From the NCBI RefSeq assembly GCF_000620805.1, contig NZ_KK211187.1, positions 653,957 to 717,956 on the forward strand: DNA of 64,000 bases. The letters run 5' to 3'. The translations under genes and the position numbers were made by a program. The notes beneath the pieces are model-generated. The model ran no database searches, had not been told where the DNA came from, and saw only the letters and a program-made list of their open reading frames with translations. Below, in pieces: positions 26,640 through 34,753 of this stretch. The DNA comes from Exiguobacterium undae DSM 14481. GTDB taxonomy: Bacteria > Bacillota > Bacilli > Exiguobacteriales > Exiguobacteriaceae. Every line of letters starts with the position of its first letter. Position 1 is the first letter of the stretch.

Positions 26640-27242
26640 ATGATCCATCTATTTGAACCGGCGAAACAACCGGGCGCACCGATTTTTCTTTTGTTACACG
26701 GAACAGGCGGGACGGAGCAGGATTTGATCGGGCTCGTGTCACTGTTACATCCGGAAGCCGGCTATCTGTCGGTCCGGGGCGAGGTAACGGAAAACGGAAT
26801 GCCGCGCTTCTTTAAACGATTGGCGGAAGGTGTATTTGACGAAGCAGACCTTGCGCTCCGGACAGAGCGGTTGATCACCTTCTTGGAAGAAATGAGCGAA
26901 ACACACGGTTTCGCTGTTGATCAACTCATACCGGTCGGCTATTCGAACGGAGCCAACATCGCAGCGAACATGATGTTTGAAAAACGTTTGTTTGAACAGG
27001 CGATCCTGCTTCATCCGATGGTTCCACGACGCGGTCTGACGTTGCCCGATTCCTCACAGGTCCGGGTTTTCATCGGAGCAGGGACAAACGATCCGATTTG
27101 TCCGGCTTCTGAAACCGAGGAGCTGACGCAACTGTTTGAACAGGCCGGCGCAGACGTCGACGTGACTTGGTCCCATCATGGTCACCAACTCGTCATGCCG
27201 ACGATCGAAGCAGCGGCACAATGGTTGGCAGTTAAAAAATAA
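26640..27242 (+). CDS. mhqD: Alpha/beta hydrolase, carboxylesterase of the MhqD/YodD type
   Basis: A 200-residue hydrolase. Oxyanion segment LLLHGTGG, nucleophile serine in GYSNGA (near residue 105), Asp in GTNDPICP (near 150) and His in HGHQL (near 182) make the catalytic triad. It overlaps the end of the dioxygenase pseudogene by four bases (ATGA), the pairing known for quinone-response dioxygenase/hydrolase operons. Because the insertion sits upstream in the same unit, its expression may be altered. It ends at a strong terminator. Confidence 0.87.
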   Translation: MIHLFEPAKQPGAPIFLLLHGTGGTEQDLIGLVSLLHPEAGYLSVRGEVTENGMPRFFKRLAEGVFDEADLALRTERLITFLEEMSETHGFAVDQLIPVGYSNGANIAANMMFEKRLFEQAILLHPMVPRRGLTLPDSSQVRVFIGAGTNDPICPASETEELTQLFEQAGADVDVTWSHHGHQLVMPTIEAAAQWLAVKK

Positions 27243-27247
27243 CAGAC

Positions 27248-27297
27248 AAAAAGCATGGAATCCAGGGAGCAGTTGTCCCGGTATTCCATGCTTTTTG
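27248..27297. terminator. Bidirectional terminator
   Basis: AAAAAGCATGGAAT pairs with ATTCCATGCTTTTT; it lies just after the hydrolase gene and before the stop of the convergent membrane-protein gene. Confidence 0.88.
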
Positions 27298-27298
27298 T

Positions 27299-27766
27299 TT
27301 AAGCTGGATGATCGCTCTTAGGACGTGAATAGACGATGAGGACGCCGCGTTCGACGAGTTGGGTGGCGAGTGTTTCAATGGATTCTTGGGATGCTTTCGT
27401 TTGCGTGATGTGTTTGTAGAGGTGACGGAGTTCGCGGCGCATCGGTTTACGGATCAACCACATGCTGTCGATGATGGGGCACCAGCTCAGAACGGTTTCA
27501 TGACCGATGTAAAACTGGGTTTGGCGGTCGAGATACCGGATCCACCATTCATCGCGTGCCATCTTTAACAGGACGCCTGTCAGGAAGACGACGGTCAGGG
27601 CAAGTGGAATGCTTTCATAGAAAGGAAGGTTTACGAGTACTTCACGGAGTCCCGTGACAAAGCTGAGCATCGTCCATCCAATGAGACCGATGACGAGCCA
27701 ATAGCCAAAGTTGACTGTACTTCGTTGCTGCATCATAACTCTTGGTTTAAGGATTGGAGTAGCCAT
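27299..27766 (-). CDS. Hypothetical two-helix membrane protein
   Basis: A 155-residue protein with two TM helices (about residues 23-43 and 52-72) and a cytoplasmic C-terminal half with basic and helical character. ATG 27766 is preferred because AAGGAGGTGATT lies directly upstream; a GTG start at 27775 would fall within that ribosome site. No family recognised and no functional partner nearby. Confidence 0.75.
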   Translation of the reverse strand: MATPILKPRVMMQQRSTVNFGYWLVIGLIGWTMLSFVTGLREVLVNLPFYESIPLALTVVFLTGVLLKMARDEWWIRYLDRQTQFYIGHETVLSWCPIIDSMWLIRKPMRRELRHLYKHITQTKASQESIETLATQLVERGVLIVYSRPKSDHPA

Positions 27767-27944
27767 CAGAATCACCTCCTTGTTAAATAATCGAATTTTC
27801 TGACAATTTATAGTTGTCCTTCTACTATAGTTACTTTTCCCCGAAACGTCCAGTCCTTAGACATAGAAAATGTGTTTCTTTCTTGACGAATTTCGTGTAC
27901 GCTAAAAAAAGAAAGTGAACGGTTACATATAAGGGGGAGAAAAG

Positions 27945-28046
27945 ATGGATCAAGTCGTGTGGATCGCAGTTGGCGTCGTCGCAATCGCTGTATTCTCAGC
28001 ATCAAGCATCGCCGCATACATGGGTGTCAAAAACCAAGAAGACTAA
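27945..28046 (+). CDS. 33-residue single-pass membrane protein
   Basis: The frame encodes MDQVVWIAVGVVAIAVFSAS, then SIAAYMGVKNQED. One hydrophobic helix covers residues 4-28 and the C-terminus is polar. The ribosome site AAGGGGGAG (27931-27939) is well placed and a terminator follows, which argues for a real gene despite its size. Function unknown; such small helices often act as regulators or subunits of membrane complexes. Confidence 0.7.
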   Translation: MDQVVWIAVGVVAIAVFSASSIAAYMGVKNQED

Positions 28047-28078
28047 GCAAAGAGCGGTTCATTTTTAAGATGGACCTT

Positions 28079-28116
28079 AAAAAAGGGAGGTTCCGGTTTG
28101 CGGAATCTCCCTTTTG
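28079..28116. terminator. Bidirectional terminator
   Basis: GGGAGGTTCCG pairs with CGGAATCTCCC (one G-T pair), with A run on the left and T run on the right. It serves the small membrane gene and the convergent SGNH hydrolase gene. Confidence 0.8.
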
Positions 28117-28174
28117 CCATGCCTGAATTTGATCAAGAAAACGAATCGGTGTTAACGATCGGCTAACGATTTGC

Positions 28175-28915
28175 TTATTGGTTTTCAGTAATCTGGATTT
28201 TCTCAGCAAAGGGCTTCAACGCATCACTCCAGCGTAAATAACCGCCGCCGACCAGATGGAGACCATCGTAGGTCATCCGGTTTTGAAGGTATCCTTGTTG
28301 ATTCGTCAATCCCGGGCGTAGGTCGATGAACTCAGCGTCGAGGGATTGAGCCAGCTGTTCCAAGTTCCGGTTTAACGCTTCGACATCCCGGTTGACTCGA
28401 ACGGAGTCCGAATATTTAGGCGCAACGGGTAACGTTGACTGGATGACAACATCGATGTTATTTTTTCGAAGAGTCGTCACAATCGTCGTCATGTTTTCCG
28501 TAATCGTCGGAATCGGCGTGAAATGCCGGATATCATTGATGCCGCCCATTAAAAAGACACGTTTTGGTTTCATCTCCACGATGAGATCCAGTCGGGTCAA
28601 AAATCCTTCCGTCGTATCCCCCGGAATGCCGAAGTTGACGATTGTCGGATCATTCAACAAGATCCGCCAATCTGCAAAATTCGTCATTGAATCACCCAAC
28701 ATGACAGCATTCGGCGATTTTGGGTATTGATAAGTATGGAAGAGACTATTCAAGCGAACATAGTTCGGATTTTTGGTGTACTGGAATGTCGTCACTGGTT
28801 GCGTACTCGTTGCAGGAAAGGCACTTTCAAATAACTCGAGTGGTTTCCGTCCTAACAGAAGGGCAAGGAGGACGATGTTTACGGCAACAGAAAGAATGAG
28901 TAGAGCTTTTTTCAT
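28175..28915 (-). CDS. Membrane-anchored SGNH/GDSL hydrolase
   Basis: A 246-residue protein with an N-terminal signal anchor (ALLILSVAVNIVLLALLL). SGNH blocks: GDSMTNF (serine nucleophile), GIPGDTT, GGINDI (Asn) and DGLHL near the C-terminus (Asp and His). It would de-esterify or transfer acyl groups outside the membrane. Start ATG 28915 follows AAGGAACGATTG; the longer open frame to 29017 overlaps the divergent gene. The head-to-head acyltransferase 43 bases away suggests a shared polysaccharide-acylation role. Confidence 0.87.
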   Translation of the reverse strand: MKKALLILSVAVNIVLLALLLGRKPLELFESAFPATSTQPVTTFQYTKNPNYVRLNSLFHTYQYPKSPNAVMLGDSMTNFADWRILLNDPTIVNFGIPGDTTEGFLTRLDLIVEMKPKRVFLMGGINDIRHFTPIPTITENMTTIVTTLRKNNIDVVIQSTLPVAPKYSDSVRVNRDVEALNRNLEQLAQSLDAEFIDLRPGLTNQQGYLQNRMTYDGLHLVGGGYLRWSDALKPFAEKIQITENQ

Positions 28916-28958
28916 AAAACAATCGTTCCTTTCGAGGGAGTATAAGGGGTAGTGTAAC

Positions 28959-30026
28959 ATGAATCGAAATCCATGGTTCGACAATATCAAAGGATTTCTC
29001 GTCATTTTCGTCGTCATCGGTCATATGCTGACCGATTTACGGTTTGACTATGACGGGAAACTGCTTGAAACGGTGTATCTGATCATCTATTCGTTCCACA
29101 TGCCATTATTCATCATCTTAAGTGGCTACTTCTTCCGGGAAAATAAATATCTCCGTGTCATCCAACTGTTTGCCGTTTATTGCGTCTGGCAAATCCTGAT
29201 TGGATCATGGGCGACGTTTGGAGAAGGATTGCCGCTGTTATCAGGCGAGAATATCGGAACGCATCTGTTACGACCGTACTGGGCCCTTTGGTATCTCTTC
29301 GTCATGGTCGTCTGGTATATCGTCACACCGTATGTCGTCCATCTGCGTGGGTATGTCTGGTTTGGACTCGCCTTTGCCTTGTTATACGGCTTTGAACTCG
29401 AAAATACAGGATTTTTAGCTCTACGAAAATTGATCATGTTTTATCCCTACTTCCTTCTCGGAAACTACCTGTCGGAGCATGAGTTCATTCGGATCTTTGA
29501 AATGCCGAAAAACTTTAAGCGGCGGATGAATGTGCGGTTGATCGGCGGGCTGGCGTTTGCAAGTGTCGTCGGCTTCCTACTATATGAAGCATGGCGTGAT
29601 ACACCACAGGAAATCGTCGCGCTCGCCAATGCCTTTAAGCATCGCTTTCCGTATGTCGTCCAGTATGACAGTGATGCCTGGATCGGCGTCTTGAAGCACG
29701 GCGTGATCTATTTCCTCTCGATCACGGCGTCGCTTGGATTCATGATGCTTGTCCCGATGCGCCGTCTGCCGCTCGTGACACGTGCCGGCGAACTCAGTTT
29801 ATACGTGTATCTGCTCCACGTCTTCTTCGTCATGGCATGGCGGCAATACGTGACGGAAGCGTTTGTGCCGCAACCGTGGCTCGCGCTGCTGATCGTCACC
29901 GGTGTCGGGTTACTGATTGTTGGGGTCATCATTCACCCGCTCGTCGTGCGGATCTTACGACCATTGATTGAAATTGATATTCGTCCGATTGTCGAAGAAC
30001 GACAAGACCTTTCAAAAAAAGGTTAA
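28959..30026 (+). CDS. Acyltransferase-3 family integral membrane protein
   Basis: A 355-residue protein with about ten TM helices. The N-terminal signature RNPWFDNIKGFLVIFVVIGH, with the conserved His, is that of acetylases that move acetyl groups across the membrane onto sugars (fucose 4-O-acetylase-like). Divergent from the SGNH hydrolase gene, so the 43-base gap must hold both promoters or one of them. The acceptor is unknown. Confidence 0.88.
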   Translation: MNRNPWFDNIKGFLVIFVVIGHMLTDLRFDYDGKLLETVYLIIYSFHMPLFIILSGYFFRENKYLRVIQLFAVYCVWQILIGSWATFGEGLPLLSGENIGTHLLRPYWALWYLFVMVVWYIVTPYVVHLRGYVWFGLAFALLYGFELENTGFLALRKLIMFYPYFLLGNYLSEHEFIRIFEMPKNFKRRMNVRLIGGLAFASVVGFLLYEAWRDTPQEIVALANAFKHRFPYVVQYDSDAWIGVLKHGVIYFLSITASLGFMMLVPMRRLPLVTRAGELSLYVYLLHVFFVMAWRQYVTEAFVPQPWLALLIVTGVGLLIVGVIIHPLVVRILRPLIEIDIRPIVEERQDLSKKG

Positions 30027-30077
30027 ATGCTATACAATTTAAGGTAGAGCGATTAATTGATGAAGGGCGTGGAAAGT

Positions 30078-30410
30078 ATGTCGTATAACTTAAACAATGC
30101 GGATGGTGTCGTAAACGTTTCGCAACAAGTCATTGAAGTCATTGCCGGGGTAGCAGTTCAGGAAACAGAAGGTATTGCCTTTACGCAGGACGATTCAAAA
30201 TTACAGGAAAAACAAATGGTGAAACTGGTGAAGGTCGAAGATGTCGACGGTTCGATCACGGTCAGTCTGTCGGTGCATATCAAATACGGTATGTCGATCA
30301 TCAAAACAGCCGGCAAGGTCCAGGAACGCATCGCCCAAGACATGGAAAACATGTTGGCATTCCAGCCAAAAGCGATCAACGTCCGGGTCATCGGTTTATT
30401 AAAAGGATAA
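30078..30410 (+). CDS. Asp23/Gls24 family envelope-stress protein
   Basis: A 110-residue protein from MSYNLNNADG. The pattern VVNVSQQVIEVIAGVAVQET, a central V-V-VSVHIKYG segment and VRVIGL at the end define the Asp23 fold. Members are alkaline/envelope-stress proteins that sit at the membrane through a partner. The start is uncertain: ATG 30078 fits family length, while in-frame codons at 30057, 30060 and 30069 are possible and ribosome sites are weak. Confidence 0.85.
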   Translation: MSYNLNNADGVVNVSQQVIEVIAGVAVQETEGIAFTQDDSKLQEKQMVKLVKVEDVDGSITVSLSVHIKYGMSIIKTAGKVQERIAQDMENMLAFQPKAINVRVIGLLKG

Positions 30411-30412
30411 TC

Positions 30413-30452
30413 AAAAATGGACTTTTCGTCACTGACGAGAAGTCCATTTTTT
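30413..30452. terminator. Bidirectional terminator
   Basis: AAAAATGGACTTTTCGTC pairs with GACGAGAAGTCCATTTTT over a 3-base loop; it serves the Asp23 gene and the convergent slaP gene. Confidence 0.9.
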
Positions 30453-30456
30453 ATCT

Positions 30457-31215
30457 TTAAGGAAGATACCGTAACGCAAGGGAATCCGCCGCCGGAGCCA
30501 TGTAGTCAAAGACGAGTCGGATGGCGGTCTCACTCGTAGCAGAGACGTGGACGGACCCGTGCCCGGCAGTCGATACAGTCTGCTCGCCCGAAACGAGCTC
30601 AAACGTGAGAGAATCCAGCTCAAGCGACTGTTCGTTCGGATTGCGGACTAGGACGATGGCTTCGACAGTGTGCTCCCGCTTGAAAATCGAGACAGGCAAC
30701 AGCGACCAACCATCTGTTGGTGGAGTTGGATGCGAAAAAGCGACTTGTCGAATCAATCGTTGCTCCGACAAAGTAAACGTGTCATCAATCACGAGATCAG
30801 ATAAATGCTCATTCGAGAACACGAGTTCAAGAGGAGCATCAAGCGTTTCCAAGTCGACGAATCGTTCTTCCTCTGAAAATTCGAGCCAGAGTGGTAATGT
30901 CGCCATCGGCAGCAGGACGGGGACTTCTTCGATCGTAAAGGTCTTTCGGGCGACGAGTTGGTCACCGGACAGGACCAGAACAACTAAATCATTGAGCTGG
31001 AACTGTTGGTCGAGTGTATTTTGAAACAGGGCGATGACATGAAGTGGATCTGTTTGTAACACCTGAAACAGATGAATCGCCAGTTGACCCGGTCCCAGTT
31101 TCGGCAACTGATTCACCGCATAACGAAATACATACTCATCTTCTTTGACAATCGGCATATCCTCGGTAAAGTACAGCGCAGGTTGAATCCAGACAGAATC
31201 AGTCGACGGTTGCAT
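30457..31215 (-). CDS. slaP: Accessory Sec system S-layer assembly protein (SlaP-like)
   Basis: A 252-residue protein made of two similar SLAP-type domains (about residues 10-125 and 130-245), each with an FxxE/SEQ start, a central strand pair such as GPGQLAIHLFQV or DGWSLLPVSIF, and a VxVRN/FQNT segment. No signal peptide, so it is cytoplasmic. In B. anthracis SlaP works with SecA2 to export S-layer proteins. Start ATG 31215 follows AAGGAGGAC and overlaps secA2 by 17 bases, so the two are co-translated. The assignment leans on both sequence pattern and the secA2 neighbour. Confidence 0.8.
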   Translation of the reverse strand: MQPSTDSVWIQPALYFTEDMPIVKEDEYVFRYAVNQLPKLGPGQLAIHLFQVLQTDPLHVIALFQNTLDQQFQLNDLVVLVLSGDQLVARKTFTIEEVPVLLPMATLPLWLEFSEEERFVDLETLDAPLELVFSNEHLSDLVIDDTFTLSEQRLIRQVAFSHPTPPTDGWSLLPVSIFKREHTVEAIVLVRNPNEQSLELDSLTFELVSGEQTVSTAGHGSVHVSATSETAIRLVFDYMAPAADSLALRYLP

Positions 31216-33559
31216 GAATGAGTCCTCCTTGCATCGGTGTCTCTTCAAAACGGCAAAAGCCTGAGACGACTTGTTTTTCAAAGCTGAAGATGGCATAACG
31301 GAAATAATCCATGCCTTCCCGTTCAAAAATCCGGACCGGTTGTTCCTGACCGTAACTCCGGAGGTGAATCCCTTCTTTCAGCGAGTTCATGGCAGTCAGG
31401 TGACTGGTCCACTGTTCGTCAAGCGCCAGCAGCATGAAACGGCGTGCCGTCTCCTCGTGTTCAGAGAGGTGTCGCGCCATCAGTTGCTCAATCGTTTCCA
31501 CGAGGGGCTCGATCTCTTGTTTGACGGTGTCGACCGAATCCGCCGGCACTAACGCGACCGGTTGATGGAGCAATTGTTCGAGTTCTGTTTTCAATAAATC
31601 GATCGGCCATTCCTCCGGCACGAGCTCATCCGTTAAATATTGCTCAATATAGGAATAAATCGTTTGGCGGGCGAAGGGATGCACAAATTGATCGAGCGTC
31701 GCCGAGTCGACGATTTGATTTCGCAAACGATAGATGGCAAGCCGCTGTTCACTGATGACTTCCTCGAGTTGCACGAGATCGTCCCGAACACTTCGGTTGA
31801 CGGACTCACAGGTCTCCTGCGCATACGCCATCAGTTGTTGGGCTTCTTTCGCCGTGATCGGACCGCTGACGGAACCGAGTTTCTTTTTGACGCGTACCAG
31901 CCGATCGCGGGCAAAACGGCGGGGTAACTCATCTTCAAGCGAGAGATAAAAACGTGTCAAACCGGGATCCCCCTGACGACCGGCGCGACCGCGCAACTGG
32001 TTGTCGATTCGGACGGATTCGTGGCGCTCTGTTCCGATGACGAACAAACCACCCTGTTCTTTTGCGGTGTCGTCAAGCAGGATATCGGTGCCGCGACCCG
32101 CCATGTTCGTCGCAATCGTCACCCGGCCGGATTGACCGGCCGAGGCGATGATCCGGATTTCTTGATCGACCGTCTTGGCATTCAAAATTTCATAGGGAAT
32201 GTTTTTGTCGTCTAAGACCTGCGCGACTTTCAACGATTGTTCGATCGAAGTCGTTCCGATCAGAACCGGTTGACCGGTTGCGTGGGTCGCCGCAGTCGCT
32301 TCCGCGATCGCCAGATACTTTTCCCGGCTCGTCAAAAACAGGACGTCTGTGTCGTCATGGCGAATTTTCGGTCGGTTCGGCGGAATTGAGACGACGTCCA
32401 TCCGGTAAGTCTTCAGGAATTCATCCCGGGAAGTCGCAGCGGTTCCCGTCATGCCGCAGACATGCCGGTACAGCCGAAAGTAATGTTGAATCGTAATTTG
32501 CGCCGTCGTTCGATTTTCTTCCGTCACACTGACCTGCTCTTTTGCTTCCAGCGCTTGATGGAGACCGTCTGACAAGCTGCGTCCTTCCATCAAACGTCCT
32601 GTGAAAAGATCGACAAGAGCAATCTTGTCGTCCTTGACGATATAATCAACGTCGCGTTGCAAGACGACATGCGCGCGCAGCGCTTGGATGACGTAATGGA
32701 ACAAGACGGCATGTTCAGCAGCAAACAATTGATCAATGCCGAAGACCCGTTCAATCGTCTCGATCCCTTGATCGGTCAAGGCAACGGCTTTGATTTCTTC
32801 ATCAAACGTATAATCCGTTTCATTCGTAAAATCTTGTACGACGTGACGGATGAGCTGTTGTAATCCTTCGTGGACGGTATCACGTTCCGCCATGATGAGC
32901 GGGGTTTTCGCCTCGTCAATCAATACGCTGTCGACTTCATCAATCAAGGCGAAACGAAGTGGACGCTGCAGACGCTCCTCAGGTCGCATGATGAGGTGGT
33001 CCCGCAAGTAATCAAAGCCAAATTCGGTTCCGACGCCATATGTAATGTCAGAAGCGTAAGCCTGTTGTTTTTCCTCAAACGACAATTCCGCTGAATTGAT
33101 GCCGACCGTCAAGCCGAGGAAACGGTGAATTTGACCGATCTGTTCCGCATCACGTCGGGCGAGATACTCGTTGACCGTGATGACGTGGACACCGTGACCA
33201 TGTAAGGCCTGGGTGAAGCTTGCAAGGGAAGCGACCAAGGTTTTTCCTTCACCGGTCGCCATTTCGGCAATATGACCCGAAAGCAACGAAAGCCCGCCTA
33301 ACAACTGCACATCGTAATGACGTAATCCGAGTGTCCGTTTGCTTGCTTCGCGCACGAGTGCAAAGGCGGTGACCGTGACCGCTTCGATTTTTTCACCGGC
33401 TTGCAGACGGTCTTTTAAGGATTGGGTCAGTTGTCGCAATTCGTCATCGGTTTTTTGTTCCATTTCTGCTTCTAAGCTGTTAATTAATAAAACGGTTTTT
33501 TCATAACGCCGCATTCTGCGGCTCTGTTCATCTATTAATTGTTTAACACGCTGAAACAT
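31199..33559 (-). CDS. secA2: Accessory preprotein translocase ATPase SecA2
   Basis: A 786-residue SecA protein. Walker A MATGEGKT at about residues 100-107, DEAD-like IDEVDSVLIDEA, IGTTSIEQS, and TNMAGRGTDI with RGRAGRQGDPG are all intact. It is shorter than housekeeping SecA and ends in GGLIHATVD without the C-terminal cysteine-rich zinc domain, which fits SecA2. It should push a subset of wall proteins through SecYEG. The partner slaP overlaps its end. The SH3-domain amidase about 1.2 kb away is a plausible client, by inference only. Confidence 0.92.
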   Translation of the reverse strand: MFQRVKQLIDEQSRRMRRYEKTVLLINSLEAEMEQKTDDELRQLTQSLKDRLQAGEKIEAVTVTAFALVREASKRTLGLRHYDVQLLGGLSLLSGHIAEMATGEGKTLVASLASFTQALHGHGVHVITVNEYLARRDAEQIGQIHRFLGLTVGINSAELSFEEKQQAYASDITYGVGTEFGFDYLRDHLIMRPEERLQRPLRFALIDEVDSVLIDEAKTPLIMAERDTVHEGLQQLIRHVVQDFTNETDYTFDEEIKAVALTDQGIETIERVFGIDQLFAAEHAVLFHYVIQALRAHVVLQRDVDYIVKDDKIALVDLFTGRLMEGRSLSDGLHQALEAKEQVSVTEENRTTAQITIQHYFRLYRHVCGMTGTAATSRDEFLKTYRMDVVSIPPNRPKIRHDDTDVLFLTSREKYLAIAEATAATHATGQPVLIGTTSIEQSLKVAQVLDDKNIPYEILNAKTVDQEIRIIASAGQSGRVTIATNMAGRGTDILLDDTAKEQGGLFVIGTERHESVRIDNQLRGRAGRQGDPGLTRFYLSLEDELPRRFARDRLVRVKKKLGSVSGPITAKEAQQLMAYAQETCESVNRSVRDDLVQLEEVISEQRLAIYRLRNQIVDSATLDQFVHPFARQTIYSYIEQYLTDELVPEEWPIDLLKTELEQLLHQPVALVPADSVDTVKQEIEPLVETIEQLMARHLSEHEETARRFMLLALDEQWTSHLTAMNSLKEGIHLRSYGQEQPVRIFEREGMDYFRYAIFSFEKQVVSGFCRFEETPMQGGLIHATVD

Positions 33560-33665
33560 AGTTGGTCACTCCTTCAGTTCGACTATCAGACTGGCTTCAT
33601 TATAACAGTTAAAAATTGTAAAACGAATAGTAAAGAACGAAATAAGTAAAACATTCCCTTGAAAT

Positions 33666-33780
33666 TGAAAACGTTTTCTTTTTAAAGGAATAATTGTTTT
33701 TCTTTTGTTTTTTGATAACGCTTGCAAAGAGGTGATGGAACAGGTAAAATAATTCTTGAGGCAAGTGCAATCGTTTGCGC
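33666..33780. promoter_or_regulatory. Cluster of LacI/CcpA-type operator-like sites
   Basis: Three sites lie between secA2 and pgmB: TGAAAACGTTTTCT (33666-33679) and TGATAACGCTTGCA (33714-33727), both fitting the CcpA cre pattern TGWNANCGNTNWCA, and TGCAATCGTTTGCG (33767-33780), closer to a MalR-like palindrome. They suggest carbon control of pgmB and perhaps of secA2. No other gene is seen in this 275-base gap. Confidence 0.55.
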
Positions 33781-33834
33781 AAATCATTCGATTTCTTGTC
33801 TTTCATGTACGATGGATGAAAGGATGGATGTCGG

Positions 33835-34497
33835 ATGGCACCAACGATCGAAGCCGTTATTTTTGATTTAGACGGCGTAATTACCGATACAGCCGAGTAT
33901 CATTATCTGGCTTGGAAACAACTGGGTGAGGAGTTGAATATTCCGTTCGACCGGGATTTCAATGAAACACTAAAAGGCGTCAGTCGGACCGATTCGCTCG
34001 AGCGGATTTTAACACTTGGCGGAAAGCAGGATGCTTTCACGGAACAAGAAAAAACTGCGCTCGCGACGAAAAAGAATGACCATTACGTCACGTTGATCCA
34101 ACATATCTCAGAACAGGACCTTCTACCGGGAATCATTGCGTTCCTTGACGAAATCCGTGCTGCTGGACTGAAAATCGGAATGGCGTCGGCTTCTAAAAAT
34201 GCGTTGAGCGTCGTTGAGGCACTTGGAGTTCGGCACTATTTTGATGATATCGTCGATGCCGCGACCGTAGCCCAGTCGAAACCACACCCTGAAGTGTTTT
34301 TACGGGCAGCGGAGGCGCTTGGCGTCGAACCGGCACGTTGTATCGGTGTAGAAGATGCATCGGCAGGTATCACGGCGATTCACGCAGCAGGTATGTATGC
34401 TGTCGGAGTCGGACCGGAAACGACGTTACATGAGGCAGACTATCGTGTCGATTCGACGGATTTGCTTTCCCTTGAGCAAATTCTAGCTAGTCGCTAA
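33835..34497 (+). CDS. pgmB: Beta-phosphoglucomutase
   Basis: A 220-residue HAD-superfamily enzyme. The catalytic aspartates are Asp11 and Asp13 (IFDLDGVITD), with cap-domain GVSRTDSLERIL, motif II serine in MASASKN, and the VEDASAGI acidic pair. GVSR-DSL is the signature of beta-phosphoglucomutase, which converts beta-glucose-1-phosphate from maltose or trehalose phosphorolysis to glucose-6-phosphate. No phosphorylase gene is in the window. ATG is preceded by AAAGGA at ten bases. Confidence 0.92.
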   Translation: MAPTIEAVIFDLDGVITDTAEYHYLAWKQLGEELNIPFDRDFNETLKGVSRTDSLERILTLGGKQDAFTEQEKTALATKKNDHYVTLIQHISEQDLLPGIIAFLDEIRAAGLKIGMASASKNALSVVEALGVRHYFDDIVDAATVAQSKPHPEVFLRAAEALGVEPARCIGVEDASAGITAIHAAGMYAVGVGPETTLHEADYRVDSTDLLSLEQILASR

Positions 34498-34561
34498 TGA
34501 CTTTTGACCATTCCCTGATGGTTGACAGTTTCATCTGATTGATCTCTTTTCATGTGAGTAT

Positions 34562-34591
34562 AAAAGGACCGCTTCCCTGAGCGGTCCTTTT
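34562..34591 (+). terminator. Terminator of pgmB
   Basis: AAAAGGACCGCT pairs with AGCGGTCCTTTT over a six-base loop. Confidence 0.88.
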
Positions 34592-34616
34592 ATCATGCAA
34601 AAAGAGTTCACCTAAA

Positions 34617-34674
34617 AAGGAATCACTCGCTTTACGCGTTTCCTGTCGGAGTCGCGTGAAGCGAGTGATTCCTT
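34617..34674. repeat. Long inverted repeat with 22-base arms
   Basis: Left arm starts AAGGAATCACTCGC and right arm ends GCGAGTGATTCCTT; the 22-base arms differ at one position (a G-T pair) around a 14-base loop. No T run follows, so it is not a standard terminator. It lies between the pgmB terminator and the amidase stop. A weaker palindrome (about 34681-34723) follows. It could be an mRNA 3'-end stabiliser or a remnant of a repeat. Confidence 0.75.
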
Positions 34675-34753
34675 ATAAACAAGACAAGGGCGACAGAATG
34701 ATCATCTGCCGTCCTCGTCTGTGTAAAGACTGATTTAAATGAAGTGGATGAAA

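Larger units (their letters stand above)
24348..26643 (+). pseudogene. mhqO: Ring-cleaving dioxygenase (MhqO-type, VOC fold), broken by an insertion element and a stop codon
   Basis: The N-terminal part (24348-24494; start ATG 24348 or 24354 after GGGGGAG) reads KGIHHITAMVGNPQENLDFY and ends at YHFY. The frame resumes exactly at 25846 with FGNESGAPGTIITFF and runs to 26643. Between them sits a 1351-base insertion element. A second lesion, TGA at 25978-25980, falls where relatives have Trp in YDFWKNRL. The intact family has two VOC modules, binds iron through His/Glu and opens quinol-type aromatic rings. Precise excision alone would not restore the gene. The remaining C-terminal frame could give a fragment from 25990. 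Confidence 0.88.
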
